A stretch of DNA of 56,141 nucleotides from Reticulitermes lucifugus (taxonomy: Eukaryota > Arthropoda > Insecta > Blattodea > Rhinotermitidae), in contig JAKCWW010002126.1 in NCBI GenBank assembly GCA_026260175.1, positions 5,276 to 61,416 on the forward strand, given 5' to 3'. The translations under genes were made by a program, and so were the position numbers. Below the pieces are notes generated by a model. It did no database searches, was not told the origin of the DNA, and was given only the letters and a program-made list of their open reading frames with translations. Of this stretch, positions 11,847-24,600 are shown one piece after another (position 1 is the stretch's first letter; each line of letters begins with the position of its first letter).

Positions 11847-14800
11847 CTGTAAATAAAAAGTGTCACATACTGGGTACTTATAAAGTAGCTGACAGACTGA
11901 AGTTCCTGCAATGGTTTTTCAGAACACATACCGAAAAACAATTGATTGTGGTATGCCATACGTTAACATGTTAGAATATTTCTGTGTATACAGTTGTGAT
12001 AGGGTACTGTTTTATAAGATATTATGTTTCAACCAGACAGTGTGTTCTGATACATAATTCTTCAGTGGTATGATTTTCAATACGTGAGCTGGCCCATGTT
12101 TGCATGTTTGTTTACTTTTGTTTAATTATATCAAATGCCATAAGACCTATGGAATATGTAGTGTACTTAAGAATGCAGAGTATATTTTTCACTACAACTT
12201 TCTTTTGAAACATTTCTTTCTCCAGTAATATTGTACTTAGTCAGTTATGTTCAATATGGGGGCAGAAACTCGTGTACCTCTTCTTGTAAATTGTCAGTTA
12301 TTGTTATCCAATTGTAATCAAAACTGAAATATGTACAAATTTTAGTAGAAACTCCAGTAACAAATTTCATAAAAATCCATGTAGTAATGTTTGAGTTACT
12401 ATCTCTTAACTGAGAGAGAGACATGAAAGATTTAGTAAAGGGATTGTTGCAAATTTTATTGTAAAAGTATCAAAAATTAGGGACTGGAAGGAGTAAAACT
12501 TGGAAGCTGATTTAAGGGCAACACGGCCCATGTGTTTTCTGTTATTAATACATATTGTTGCTCTTCTTCACTTTATTCATTTCAAGGACTTGATCAAGCT
12601 CTATTACTCAATTCATGCATTTTTTAAATTTTTACCATGGCCTTCCCAGATCATCTCATCCTCATGGTTGGTAGTAGAGGAAACAATTTAGCATTTAAAA
12701 TCTATTCATTTTGGTATACATTCACATAGCTACCATCAACAAATGTATTTGCAGTTTCTAACTGCGGCCAGATAGAGAGCACTTTGCTTCAGTTACCTTG
12801 CACTCAAAATTCAAAATGATATACGTAAAAAACAAAAATTATTAAATTTGACAAAATATTTGTATATTCAATGCATAAATAACCTCATACAAGCAAAAAC
12901 AGGAGCCAGTACAGCGACATTCTTAACAGTGTCTAAGCCACAACCTGGACTGGACAACTGAGGAACTGTGGTTCAATTCCTAGGAGGGGCAACACATTTT
13001 TCTCTTCTCCAAAGTGACCATACTGGCTCTGAGTCCTGATAAACATCCTGTTGAATGGGTACCAGTCACTTTTCTCCAGGAGTGAAGTGGTAGGGATATG
13101 AAACTGACCACTCACCTCCATCTAGTGCAGTTTAGTGAAAACTCCTCTCCCCTATACAATTTTATATTGTGAAACGTGACCATATTTTTTAAATTATACT
13201 TTATATAAGCACGCCTAAATTTACTGAATCAAAATTTTTATTACAAAACGTGATAAATGAAAGCTCCATAATTGCTAATGAAAATGTAAAGAATAGAGTG
13301 ACAGCATACACCCAGTGTTCTTAGATGTAACATAAGCCAGCTATTTCAGTCAACTTCTTTTATCATGAACAAACATACATACCCTGGTGGAATCTTCCTC
13401 TCTCTTTGTGTGGTCAGCAATAAACTTGACCCCATCAATAGCTTTATGCAGTTCGGGGCAGTTGTGCCAGTGGTGTAGGTGTCTGCACAAGGGACTGGTT
13501 ATCTCTTCAGGTGGAGCTGGTACCAGGAACCCATCCTCCTGGCATAGTGGAGGTAGTGGTGGTGTGCCATGGATACGACACCCTGACCCCAGACCTGTTG
13601 CTTCCAGTTCTCTACAATAAATACAAAACCATTAGTTTTAAATTTTATCCACATACAATAACTAAAGTATAACACTGAGACTCACTTAAATGATGTTCTG
13701 TACGGTATGTACAGTCCTAATACCTGTGAAGTTAAAGTCACAGTCTTTGACATTTTGTCTAAAATTAGTTATCCCTTCATTAGCAAGAAGATGTATGTCA
13801 TGTGGAACACTTTACCACTCCATTCACAGACACCCCTGAAGATGTTGGGCCCATTTTAGTGTGTATGTCATTCTTGCATGTTGTGATAACCTCTAGCTTC
13901 ATCTACAATAAAACTTTCATATCATTTCTACTTCACAGACAGCAGGTTATAGAGCCCACAGGCTTCTTTTACTGACCAACAGAACAGAATGATGAAACTG
14001 ATAAAAGAAATGGTGGTCATGAATCAGGGTAAATAAATATTTGGACAGTGTTAAGTCCGCACTGTATAAATACTGTAACAAGGAAATAAGCTACTGCTAA
14101 ACATAGTGTCAGAAGTTTCACATCACAACTCATTTTAAACTAATAATCTTTTTCTCTTTTAATTTCGTTATTTCTAATAACGAGTGACATGTCACATCAG
14201 AAACAGTGATTCAAGAATTTGACTGTGCTAACAGAGTGTTGAGCCTGGCATCACGACTTTGTAATTTTGCAGTTTTGTTATCAGAGTATGCAAACTAATA
14301 CATAATGAGTGCCAAAATCTCAACTTTCCTGTTCGTTAAATATTTTGATGGTCTTACCTGGGAGTAAACTCATCATGTGAGTCCAGTGTGGGAAACAGCT
14401 CTGTGGTGTGAGTGGAGTCTACAAGTTCAGAAGCAGATGACTCGGCCAACAGAGTTGGATCACGCAGTTCAAGCCCATTGCAGGTACGCACCATTATTCG
14501 AGCAGAAGAACCCATAAAACTACAGCAAACATGACAAGGATGTCTAAAAATGTATCTTGCACACGTGGTGCCCAGCTGTGTGTTATTAACCAGGATCACT
14601 AAATATCAGCAGACTGGAACTAGTGATCAGACTACAGAATAGTATGTCTAGCATTTTTTTTTTTTTGTATGGGAAAAAGTGCACCATTATATGTTTTTCT
14701 CCGTACATAATAATTCTCCCATTTTCCAAGTTTGGTAAGTGGGAAAGTGATTTTCCTTGAGAAAGAAAAAAAATTTAGTTGTTTATGGTGTGCATAACCT

Positions 14801-17800
14801 CCACAGAACAAAGTTTGCATTTGTGCCATTTTAAGCATATGTGCATCACTGCAGAGTGCCTATTAAAATTACTGTACATATGCATATTTGTATGCGTGTA
14901 ACAACTGAAGAAATATTGGGCAAATATTAATGATATTTAATACTGGTTTCCTTCATGAAAAGTTGTCAAGCTATTTAAATTTTGGTTCACTAATTAGTTG
15001 ATTTAGTATTTGTTTGTGGCATATTTAATAATGCTGTGAGTAGTTTGGGGCTATATAGTCTCAAAATTGTGGTTAAAATTGAACAACAAGATCTACATGC
15101 ATTTCTTCACTTATCCCCAGTATAACACACTAAAGGTTGTTTGGAGTAAATTACTGTCTGACAAAAGTTCTACAGAAGAACAAAACACACATTTTATTTC
15201 CAGTACATTTTTGCACAATTTTTATGGTCTTTTAGGTAACTAAAAAAAGGACACTGTACATACTCTTCCAAATATAACAAGAAACAATTCAAAATCTTTC
15301 TGGCAATAAACATTCCAGACCAGCCATTGCAAAAACAAAAGAAAACCTTGTTTGCACTTACACTATGTTGAAGGAAGGTGTGTTTCATTAATATAAGATG
15401 GTGCCGTGTTAAAATATAACTTTGAAGTACGCAGTAAATGAGATATACGGCCTGTATGTATAAAAATACACAGTTTTTTAGTACGTGTAATAACAGTGAA
15501 GATTGAAGCTTTAATGTTGATTGTTTCTTCACTCAGTATGTAGGTTAGGTTTGACATCACCAACATGAAAGTGTCCACTAACATTAAATAATTGTGCATT
15601 AATTAATTTAATGTTTGTTTACTGTAAGAAAATTGTTTATTGTAATCTTTTGACTTTCACTGAGTTGACATGAGTTTAGTCTTGGAGTGTTTCTGGAGTA
15701 GACAGTGTCAAGACGTATTTAAAATAATGTACTTGCATTTTTCACTGTTTTATTTCTCTTTTATCATTTTATAATCTGAATTTTCTGAGAATTAAGACCA
15801 ATTCAGTGTTCATTCCTTGCAGGATATGCAGCTTAATGTGCCCAGTCATTTTTACACTTTTACAAAATTTCTTAAATGTACAGGTGTATGTGCATGTTTA
15901 TGATTACGGGTTTTAAAAGTATATGTGGCATCACATGCTTTCATATAGCAATTTTATCATTTCAGTTTGGTCATGCATCTATATTTTTGCCTAGCATATG
16001 CACACTGTAAATATTTGTAAAATAGATGAGGCTTCTTTTCTTCTACCATGTGGGCAAAATTCAAGCTCAGCTCACTTATAAATGTTATTAGCATTTTCAG
16101 CATTACAGTGGGACAGAATATTTGAAGTTGGAATATTAACTACTCTAATTTAAAAACAAATTGTTTTTCTATAAAAATATAAAAGAATTGAATGAAACAT
16201 GTCAGTTAAAAAAATTTTCTAGCCTGTCAGATTTGAGAACTGTCAGAATCACAGCATTAACTAGTCACAAGAACTGTCATAGTTCCTGCATGTTATAACC
16301 ATGTATATTGCTGAGGGAGAGCTGGTTAATTTGCCAGTAGTGGTTGTAAGTAATACAGACACCATAACTTACACCCCTGCTGGCTCATCTCACAAATTAT
16401 TTCTTTCTATTCCAATTGCCCTCAGTGTACATTTTGGCCACATGAGTGTAACTATGTGTGACTTGGCCCTTGTTCACAAACCTAGTAACTGTCTGACACC
16501 AAGCTATAGTTTTCAGCCTCGTAGTTTAATCAAAAACTGTAATTAATGCTTGCTAGGATACCTTAGTCAGTGTAGTGATTATTTTATGAGCTGGATGACC
16601 AAGTTTATTTGCTGGCAGCAACAGTGGCATTTCTATACATCATGACATACAGAGTAGTTATAAGTCCTATTCAGATTTCTATCCAATGGATTCTGGAGGT
16701 TATTTCCCTGGGAGTGAATCTGTCAGAGCTGACCTCCCACTTTTATCTAGTGCCAAGGTTTTGAATGCATGGAGCATAAGCTCCCATTCCTTCCATATAT
16801 GATCAAGATGTGGTGGGTATTTAAGCACAGGGACATTTTACTATTAATCTTTACCACCACCACCACGAACAAGAACAACAACAAAAACAACAATAACAAC
16901 ACAACAACAATGATGACGACAGTAACAACAATAAAAACAACAAGCGATGACAACAGAGAAGAAGATGACAACAAAAACAAAAACAACAGAACAACAACAA
17001 CAACAATAAGAATAATAATAACAACAAATGATGAAACAATGGAGAGGATAACAACAAAAACAACGAACAACAACAACAACAACAACAAAAAGACAATTTT
17101 TTGCATAGCCGATCCCTCACCCAAGGAGTTCACAAATAGCATTCAGAAAATTGAAAATAATGCTCACTGGGCCACACTGGCCTCCAATGCTCTGCAGCTA
17201 AGAAATTGCGTATTACATTTATCATCTTCATTTCTGTCATTACTTTTATTGTTGTTATCATTATTATTTCCCTTCTTGTTTTTGTTATTGTTATCCTTAC
17301 GATCATCATAATTTGTAGTGTTATTATTGTATGGTATGAGCTTGGGTAGTTGAGTGCACAAAGTGCATGTATGTAAATTGGACATCAAAGACTTAATTCT
17401 TAGCAATGGTATGACTTTTCTCTTTGTGTCTATATTAGCTCTTGGTCCCACCCAGCCTCCAGTTCGGCTGGTACAATAGGAGTACAGTACAGTACAGGAG
17501 TACAGTAGCAGAAACATGAAGCTGACCACTCGCTTCTGTATAATTTTAAGGTCTGGAATGTTTGGAACTTTTACTTGATCTCTCCCTGTATGCCATCAAG
17601 CATTATGCCCAGTGATAGCCTCATGTTTATTATATTGCTGGTATATTGCAGCCCACATCTGATATTGAAAGTGTACTTAAGAGTATGCTGAACTCAAATT
17701 TTCACTTTCAGAAACTGAAAACTGTGTGTATCAAGTATTCATCAATATTACTTTTCACTTTGACAGTACCTACTTAGTTTTCTGTCAGCATACAGCACAA

Positions 17801-18543
17801 ATATTGGTGGCACTGAACTACAGCTCATACCAGGAAATCATTTTCACTCCATCTTAAAGCATACAATTCTCATCTTAATGAGTTCCCTTGACTCTATTAA
17901 TAATGGTAGCAGAGTATGTTAAAGTTTATAATCTTGTAATTTGTCACCCTTAACCAATATCATCTGATTTAGTTGAAAGAAAAAGCATTAACACATACCT
18001 GCGTCTGTCTATTTGGTACTGTGGTCGACGCATTACGAGAAGACGAGGAAGTATATGAATGAACACACGACGTACCCAAGGGGCCATGGTATGTGTCTGT
18101 GGTGAACGGAAGTGAACATTGAGCACCACAACTGTCACACAGATGCTGTAACACAGCAAAGGGCAATCAGCTGATTTTACTTCTTGCTAATATTATGAAT
18201 TTACAGCTATGATTGAACCAGACAGAATGCTTGCTAAATTTTAATAATTTCCTACGTAATTATGGGAAATTGTCCTCACTCCACTAATTTTATGGGTTTT
18301 AGAGAAATTTATGAGAACAAGGCAATATTAGAGGTTGAAAATTCAAGTCTTCTGAGATGTGACAGTGTGCCATTGCATGAGTACTTTTTTATGTTTGCTC
18401 TCAGACTTCTTGACACTGAACATGTAGGCATTATGATTCTTCAAAATCTCAGGAACTATTTGTCAAATGATAGAGCATCACATTCCAGAAAAGTCAAATC
18501 TTCAGCAATACAGCCTAATCTTGCAGTCTTATAGGTTGCTGCA

Positions 18544-18605
<62 letters not shown>

Positions 18606-21600
18606 GAGACAGAAACAGACAGAGACAGAGAGAAATTGAAAAAGAACGTCCCCTAACGAGCTTGAAATGTAGTGGCTGCTTTTCATAAAATTTTCTCTGA
18701 AATGGAATGGTAACTATAATTAATATTTTATTGGCAACAGTATATGAGCACACTTTGTGGAGAACTCACTTTGGAAGAGGCTATGGACCAGTCATAAGAC
18801 AAACAATAGAATGGATAAATATGATGATTGATTATACATGGAGTAAAACTTAGCAGAGTGAAAATTATAAAAGTAAATGCTCCACAAATTCTGAACACAA
18901 CATTACAATTTTGTATTGAAGAGTAATCCAATTTTTATTGAGTCCCTTGAAGTTATGGTATAAAAAACTTAAAATTATCCTTAAATGGATCTATTTTTAC
19001 TTGTTCTATACTGATTTTGGCCTTCACTTCTTGGTCCAAAGGGAGTGAGTAGCAGAAGATGCAGTAATTAATAGCATGCAACGTTGTATTGATATTCTCA
19101 ACTTGTCAGACATATGTGTGATTTCAGGCTTCTGTCATGGTGTAAATGAGATCTTCTGTCTTCTGGGATGTTACACAGCGTTGAATATAGTTAATTACGG
19201 ACCTTTCGGGACAGCCCATCAGTCTCATCTTCAAGGGTCAAGCAGTGGGTCAAGCAGTCCAAGAAGAATGATTGCTTGACCCTTAAAGATGGGACTGATA
19301 GGCTAACACCCCAGGAAAGTGAAGACCTTGTCAGACATACTGTTCATTTAATCTGCAACATCCCTCTGGACCTTCCTCTTTTTTAAGACTACTTTTCATC
19401 TTCTGTGTCCAGGTTTTTAATTTCTTTTTTCTATATTTTACACATAGTATCCAAAAGATACAGTCAGTATTACAAACAATTTTAGCTACAAATATAATAA
19501 AATTATTTTATTGCAATTCAGAATATGTGATAAGAAACAAGAAATATCAAAGATTTTACTTACCTGCTTGTAATGTGCTATTTGTCTGCAGGGAACTCTT
19601 TATCTCTCAACATGTGCCCTATGTAATAGCGACTTTTTTAGAGTAACATGATGTTCTCTGTTTTATGCTGTTAGAATTTATTCTCACTCAACCCAGTAAA
19701 AAAATATTATAATGTGGGATTTCTTCAGTGGCCACAAAAGTCAGGAATTGGCATGTATCAACCAACCCAGGGAGCTGGAAATACTTATTTTTAAATTCTA
19801 AATTTTGTTGAAATATTTTAGTCTTCTATCATCCCGCAGAATCATGTCTCGTTGTCATAGTATGACATATGTTATAATGTTCTGTTGTAACATGTTCTGC
19901 ATGTAAGAGTTCTACATGTCTTGGAACATTAATATCAGCAATGCTTGTACATTTCAGCATGCAAGTTACATGAACTGGATTGGAATACCTGAAAGTGTCA
20001 AGGATCATGGTGAAGAGCACAAATTTCCCAAGCAATGGTACAACCAATGAGGTGGGGGGAATGATCTCTGCAAGCAGTAGGAAGAACACAGTCAGCGACA
20101 GCAGGATGGAGATGGACAAGCTCACCTGAAAACAACAGACACGCAAGACAAGAAGGTAAGGGCATTTTGATGTGCTAATAAACTGCTAGCGAAGACTGCT
20201 GTGACTTGGTACGGTAGCAGATTACTTAAATATGCCCTCCTGTTAGTGGACAAAATTAATCAATTCACCAACTCCATGAAAGGGATTTTCTTTAAAAGCC
20301 CGTTATGGTGCTGAGGAAAATTAGCATTTGAAACCGAATTTCAGCTGCTTGAATCCAGTTAATATATTCACACCATTTCTCTAAGGCCCTTTTTAATATT
20401 ATCCTCCCATTTATTCATCACTGTTTTAAATAGTCACTTCCCTTCGGTTTCTTTAAATGTATTCTTTAATGATGCTAGCAATTGCCCTTTAGATTTAAAG
20501 ATTAAAATTATTTGTCCATTTTTTATCCTTCCTGTATATGCTATGTCTCACCTAACATATTCTTTTCAGTTTAATCATCCCAACTTCAAATTATAAAGCT
20601 CCACAGTATGAAATCTTCTCCACTCTCCTGTTACTTTCTGTTTCTTATAAATAAATGTTTTTACCAGCACAATGTTCTCAATACCATCAATTCATATACT
20701 CTTAGGGTGATGAACCCAGTTTCAAGTAAGTTAAAGTCACAAAATTTGCATATTTTAATCTTCAGGTAGGCCTATTTAGACAGTAAATAAACAGATGAAA
20801 TTCCAAAATCAGTAGAATTAACATAATTTTACAGTAAAAGTAATTGAAAGGGAACAATATTCTGGTGCGTTTTACTGGAAGTCACATATGAGGGCACAAG
20901 TTTTGATCAAACTTTCAAAATTTAGAGGCAACATAAGGAATTAAATTGACCTGAAGCAACCTGGAACACTTCCTGCTACCTACAACACAGTCACAGCAGT
21001 GTTTGTTCATACTGGTATATGCTTCAATAATGTGATATTGTGGAATCTGATAAACACCTGCAGATGCAGAGAAAGTATGGCTAACAGGCTTAATGAAGCG
21101 AAAGATTCACTCAGAGAAAATGTTGACTAGAATCCACCCCTGAGGTGTTTGGGTGCTATAATTTCATGGGGTACCCCATTAAGTACTTCTTCCATATGCT
21201 TCCTGGCAAATGAGAGGAAACAAAACATACATACTCGTATCACAAGAGTCTCTTGTGCTATGATCTCCTGTCTTCAGAAGATAATTTTTATACTTGTTTC
21301 TTTACTTATATTGATGGTTTTAGTTGTTTTATGTTGCACTATATTAAATTCAGTCTTGTTAACATAGTGAATTTTTATTGGATCATAACATATTCTGTGT
21401 AATCCTGGATCCAGCAGCTAGAGAAAAATTTTACCTTTTCTTTTGTGAATCTCTTGGCACCAGTAAATGACATGTACAGCCTCAGACATGTGCGTGGAAT
21501 GATTTAAATGGCGTTACTCGTAATCTTGCAGCTATTTCTTCTTTTTCATCCTTTCTGTGTTATAACAAGATGCTGGGGATTACTTTCGACAGCTAACTAA

Positions 21601-24600
21601 ATTGCAAGTTGCGTTTTATTGCGACTGTATAAGCCAAAATATCCTTCTTCCATAACAACAAAATTGGTAATTCTTCTTCAGGTTCACATGTAGCAACATT
21701 TTCCTTCCCACTGAGAACCCCATACTTCATATCTTCTTCCCAGTCTGGACATTCAAAGAATCTTGGAGTTCCTTCTTGTATGATTATGTGATATTCTACA
21801 ATTGACTGAAACACGTCTAATTATTTCACATCTTTTAATAAATCCATTTCTTAATTCCTTACTGCTTAATTTGCTTATATCTTTGCCTCTTATGATGTCT
21901 CTGCCTTGCTATCAGGCAGCTATATTCTAATTCAACGTGACAGCCGGTAAACAGAAACTTTTCATGCCTAGAGGGATAAATGTAGAAGACTATGATCTTC
22001 CACTTGAACTTGACCGTCATATACTATACCCATAATGACAAAACTTTAACAGTGCTTTCTTAAAAACTGGCTTTACCAAGACAAAGTCCAACATTTCACT
22101 CCTGTCCCTTTGCTACCCAAACACGTATTTAGAATATGTTTAAAGACGCTGGCAATGGCTTCCTTTACATAGCGTCCAAATGTAGGATGGTATTGAATAA
22201 TACTTTTAAGTTGAAAATGAAGTGGAAGGAAACGTTTCTGGCTTAATTTGAGTCACTATCTCGATATTAATCAGGACGGACTAAGGAAAAGCGCGAAGAG
22301 TCTTATCAGGGTAGTCTTGTGTGCCAGCCGAGAAACGACAAGAAATTTCCCGAATACAAGCTGAAGTCATATTTTCGTCATCAAACGCCTTAAAAAGTAA
22401 ATTCCTACTTTACCTTTACACAACTTGATGCTCGTGTTTTGATTTTCAGTTTTTGAAATGTAGTGAAGTTTACTAAAACAAAACAGCAAAACAGCAACCT
22501 GCAACACTTCATGTAGACCTCAAACAGTTACGTGCATACACTGTGCTGTCAACGCTACGACAGACACTGTACGGTAGCTGTAACGAATACTGGCTAGGAC
22601 TGAGCGGCTTGATTCTTAAAACGTTACAACTTTTTGTGTTGCGTGACTTCATGTTCCAGTTGTAAAATTAATTAACAATTCCTAAATGGGAGGTCAAGAT
22701 TCCTTTCTAGAACAATCGTTATAGCTTGTACATGGGTACAAATTTGCTGAGACACATTCTATCAGAGTTCTCCGGTATTCTCTTGCCCATCATCATTTCA
22801 CCAGTGCACCGTATTAATCGACCTCCGTACTTGCGGTGGAGTTTAGGCTAATCTAGCCAATGAATTGTCACATGTATAACTTTAACTTAGTTCCGACACT
22901 GGACCGTACACGGAGCAAGGACGTAGTACTTTCACATTTAGTTTCTAACCTAAGGCAATGCCTACAAGAATCGCGTAAGCTACCTTCTCGCCGCTGTCAG
23001 ATGGCAGGTAGAATACCAGTACAGTGAGGAAGGAGATGCCCATGCAGGGGATGATGAGATTCACGGTGTAGAAGAGAGTCTTGCGGCGCATCGTGATGTT
23101 GAACGTGATGTCCAGGTACGGTTCATCGCAGCAGGTGTAGTATTTCTCGTTCCTCACTGCTGGCACTTCCAGAATGTCCCACTCTACAGACGTATAGAAC
23201 TCCGACAGATCCACCCCTATCTCTACGACGTTTGAATCCTTCACTTCGTCGATGTGGCGCAAATCTACCTGTAAATAACGTCTTGTGTGTTAAGCCATAC
23301 CGAAATACACAGTTCGCTTTATATTCATGACTTCTAACATCAAATTCTTTACATATATAATGCCTAAAAATCAAAGTAAATTTATCCTATGTTCGCTTCA
23401 ACAGGTGCTTCTTACTCATCTACCAGATGAGATATATCCGACATTTGCAATTGTTACCAACAGTCCTTATTAAATCATTTCTCTTTAGTGAATATTCATC
23501 ATGGTAATGTATGTGTTCATTCAGAGTTTTAGTGTTCTATAACTTGCGTCAAATCACTGCTCTCTAAATATCAGTAGGCCTATCAGCCTTTGTCTTCTTT
23601 TGTTTCCTTCTAGCACTTTACGTAATTGGGTTTGTGCCTACTGCTTTCTTAATAATCTCGGAATAAAGTTCGGAAGAGACATTAAGAAATTTACGTTATA
23701 ATTTCATAATATACAGTATCGGTCTGCCTCAATTCTCGGTCTTTTTAATAATTTAATACTTGGGATATTTGAGGTTCTCCCAGCGGTATTGCTAAAGATT
23801 CAAATTTTCTGGGACTCCTTGAAACTGGAGGTTAAGGCATTATAATTCCTTCGAAACGTCCGTAAATATTTACCAATCAACACCGCGTAACATCTCAGAA
23901 GAAAATAATCTTAATTTATTACTTAAAACACTAATTGATGTACTTGAGTATTTAATACATACCAACACGCCAGATTCTGATTTGTTTGGAAGATAATAGA
24001 CAGTTGGCAGAGCTATATACATATAATTATAACAAACAATGTAATGCTGGTTTTTTCTTTTGAAAAAGTATCTACTTCTTACCATAATGGAAGTCGACCC
24101 TCCGCTTGTTTAAGAAAATAAATTTTATGTGAATATTACAGGCAACATTTGCATGCATTATTCTCATTACACCTTGCGATCTAATAACCTTAGCGGAACC
24201 ATTTAAGTGATATTACTTTCCAGAATATGTGGAGGTAAGGAAAATGTTATAAAAGATTTTCCCAAGTGATTTTGAGTTCCATTTTAAGCGTTTGCTGAAT
24301 TATTAACGTTATATTTTAAAGACGTAAGGTCATTTCCGATCTTATGCACTTTCACGCCATTCACGCATTGCGAAACTCCTTAAAAGGAGATGAAATTTAG
24401 TGTCAGGAAGTTATAGCTTGGCCGTACCACGGCTGAGGTAATGGGGTGATTAGTCGCCTTGTAGTCGTCTCACCGCGGAGGCCGGGTTCTGGTTCAGGGA
24501 AGTTTGTGTGGGATTTGGGGGTCAAATTGGCACTTGTATAAGATCTTCGCCGAGCACTTCTGCTTGGTCTATCAATAATTATTCCATCAGTATTCAATAT

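Noticed and set aside
15194..15532. 112-codon minus-strand open frame
   Set aside because: It sits inside a receptor intron, is rich in Leu/Phe/Tyr/Cys as expected from AT-rich DNA, and has no recognised domain.
16747..17311. Long open frames on both strands (up to 180 codons)
   Set aside because: They are products of an AAC-type microsatellite with poly-Asn/Thr or poly-Val/Leu translations.
18456..18753. Overlapping open frames with poly(Thr-His) or poly(Cys-Val)
   Set aside because: They arise from the (TG)n microsatellite.
22945..22983. Extension of the loop C/TM1 exon beyond its donor
   Set aside because: Similarity to nAChR stops exactly at GEK and resumes at the start of the next exon; the extra residues are intron.
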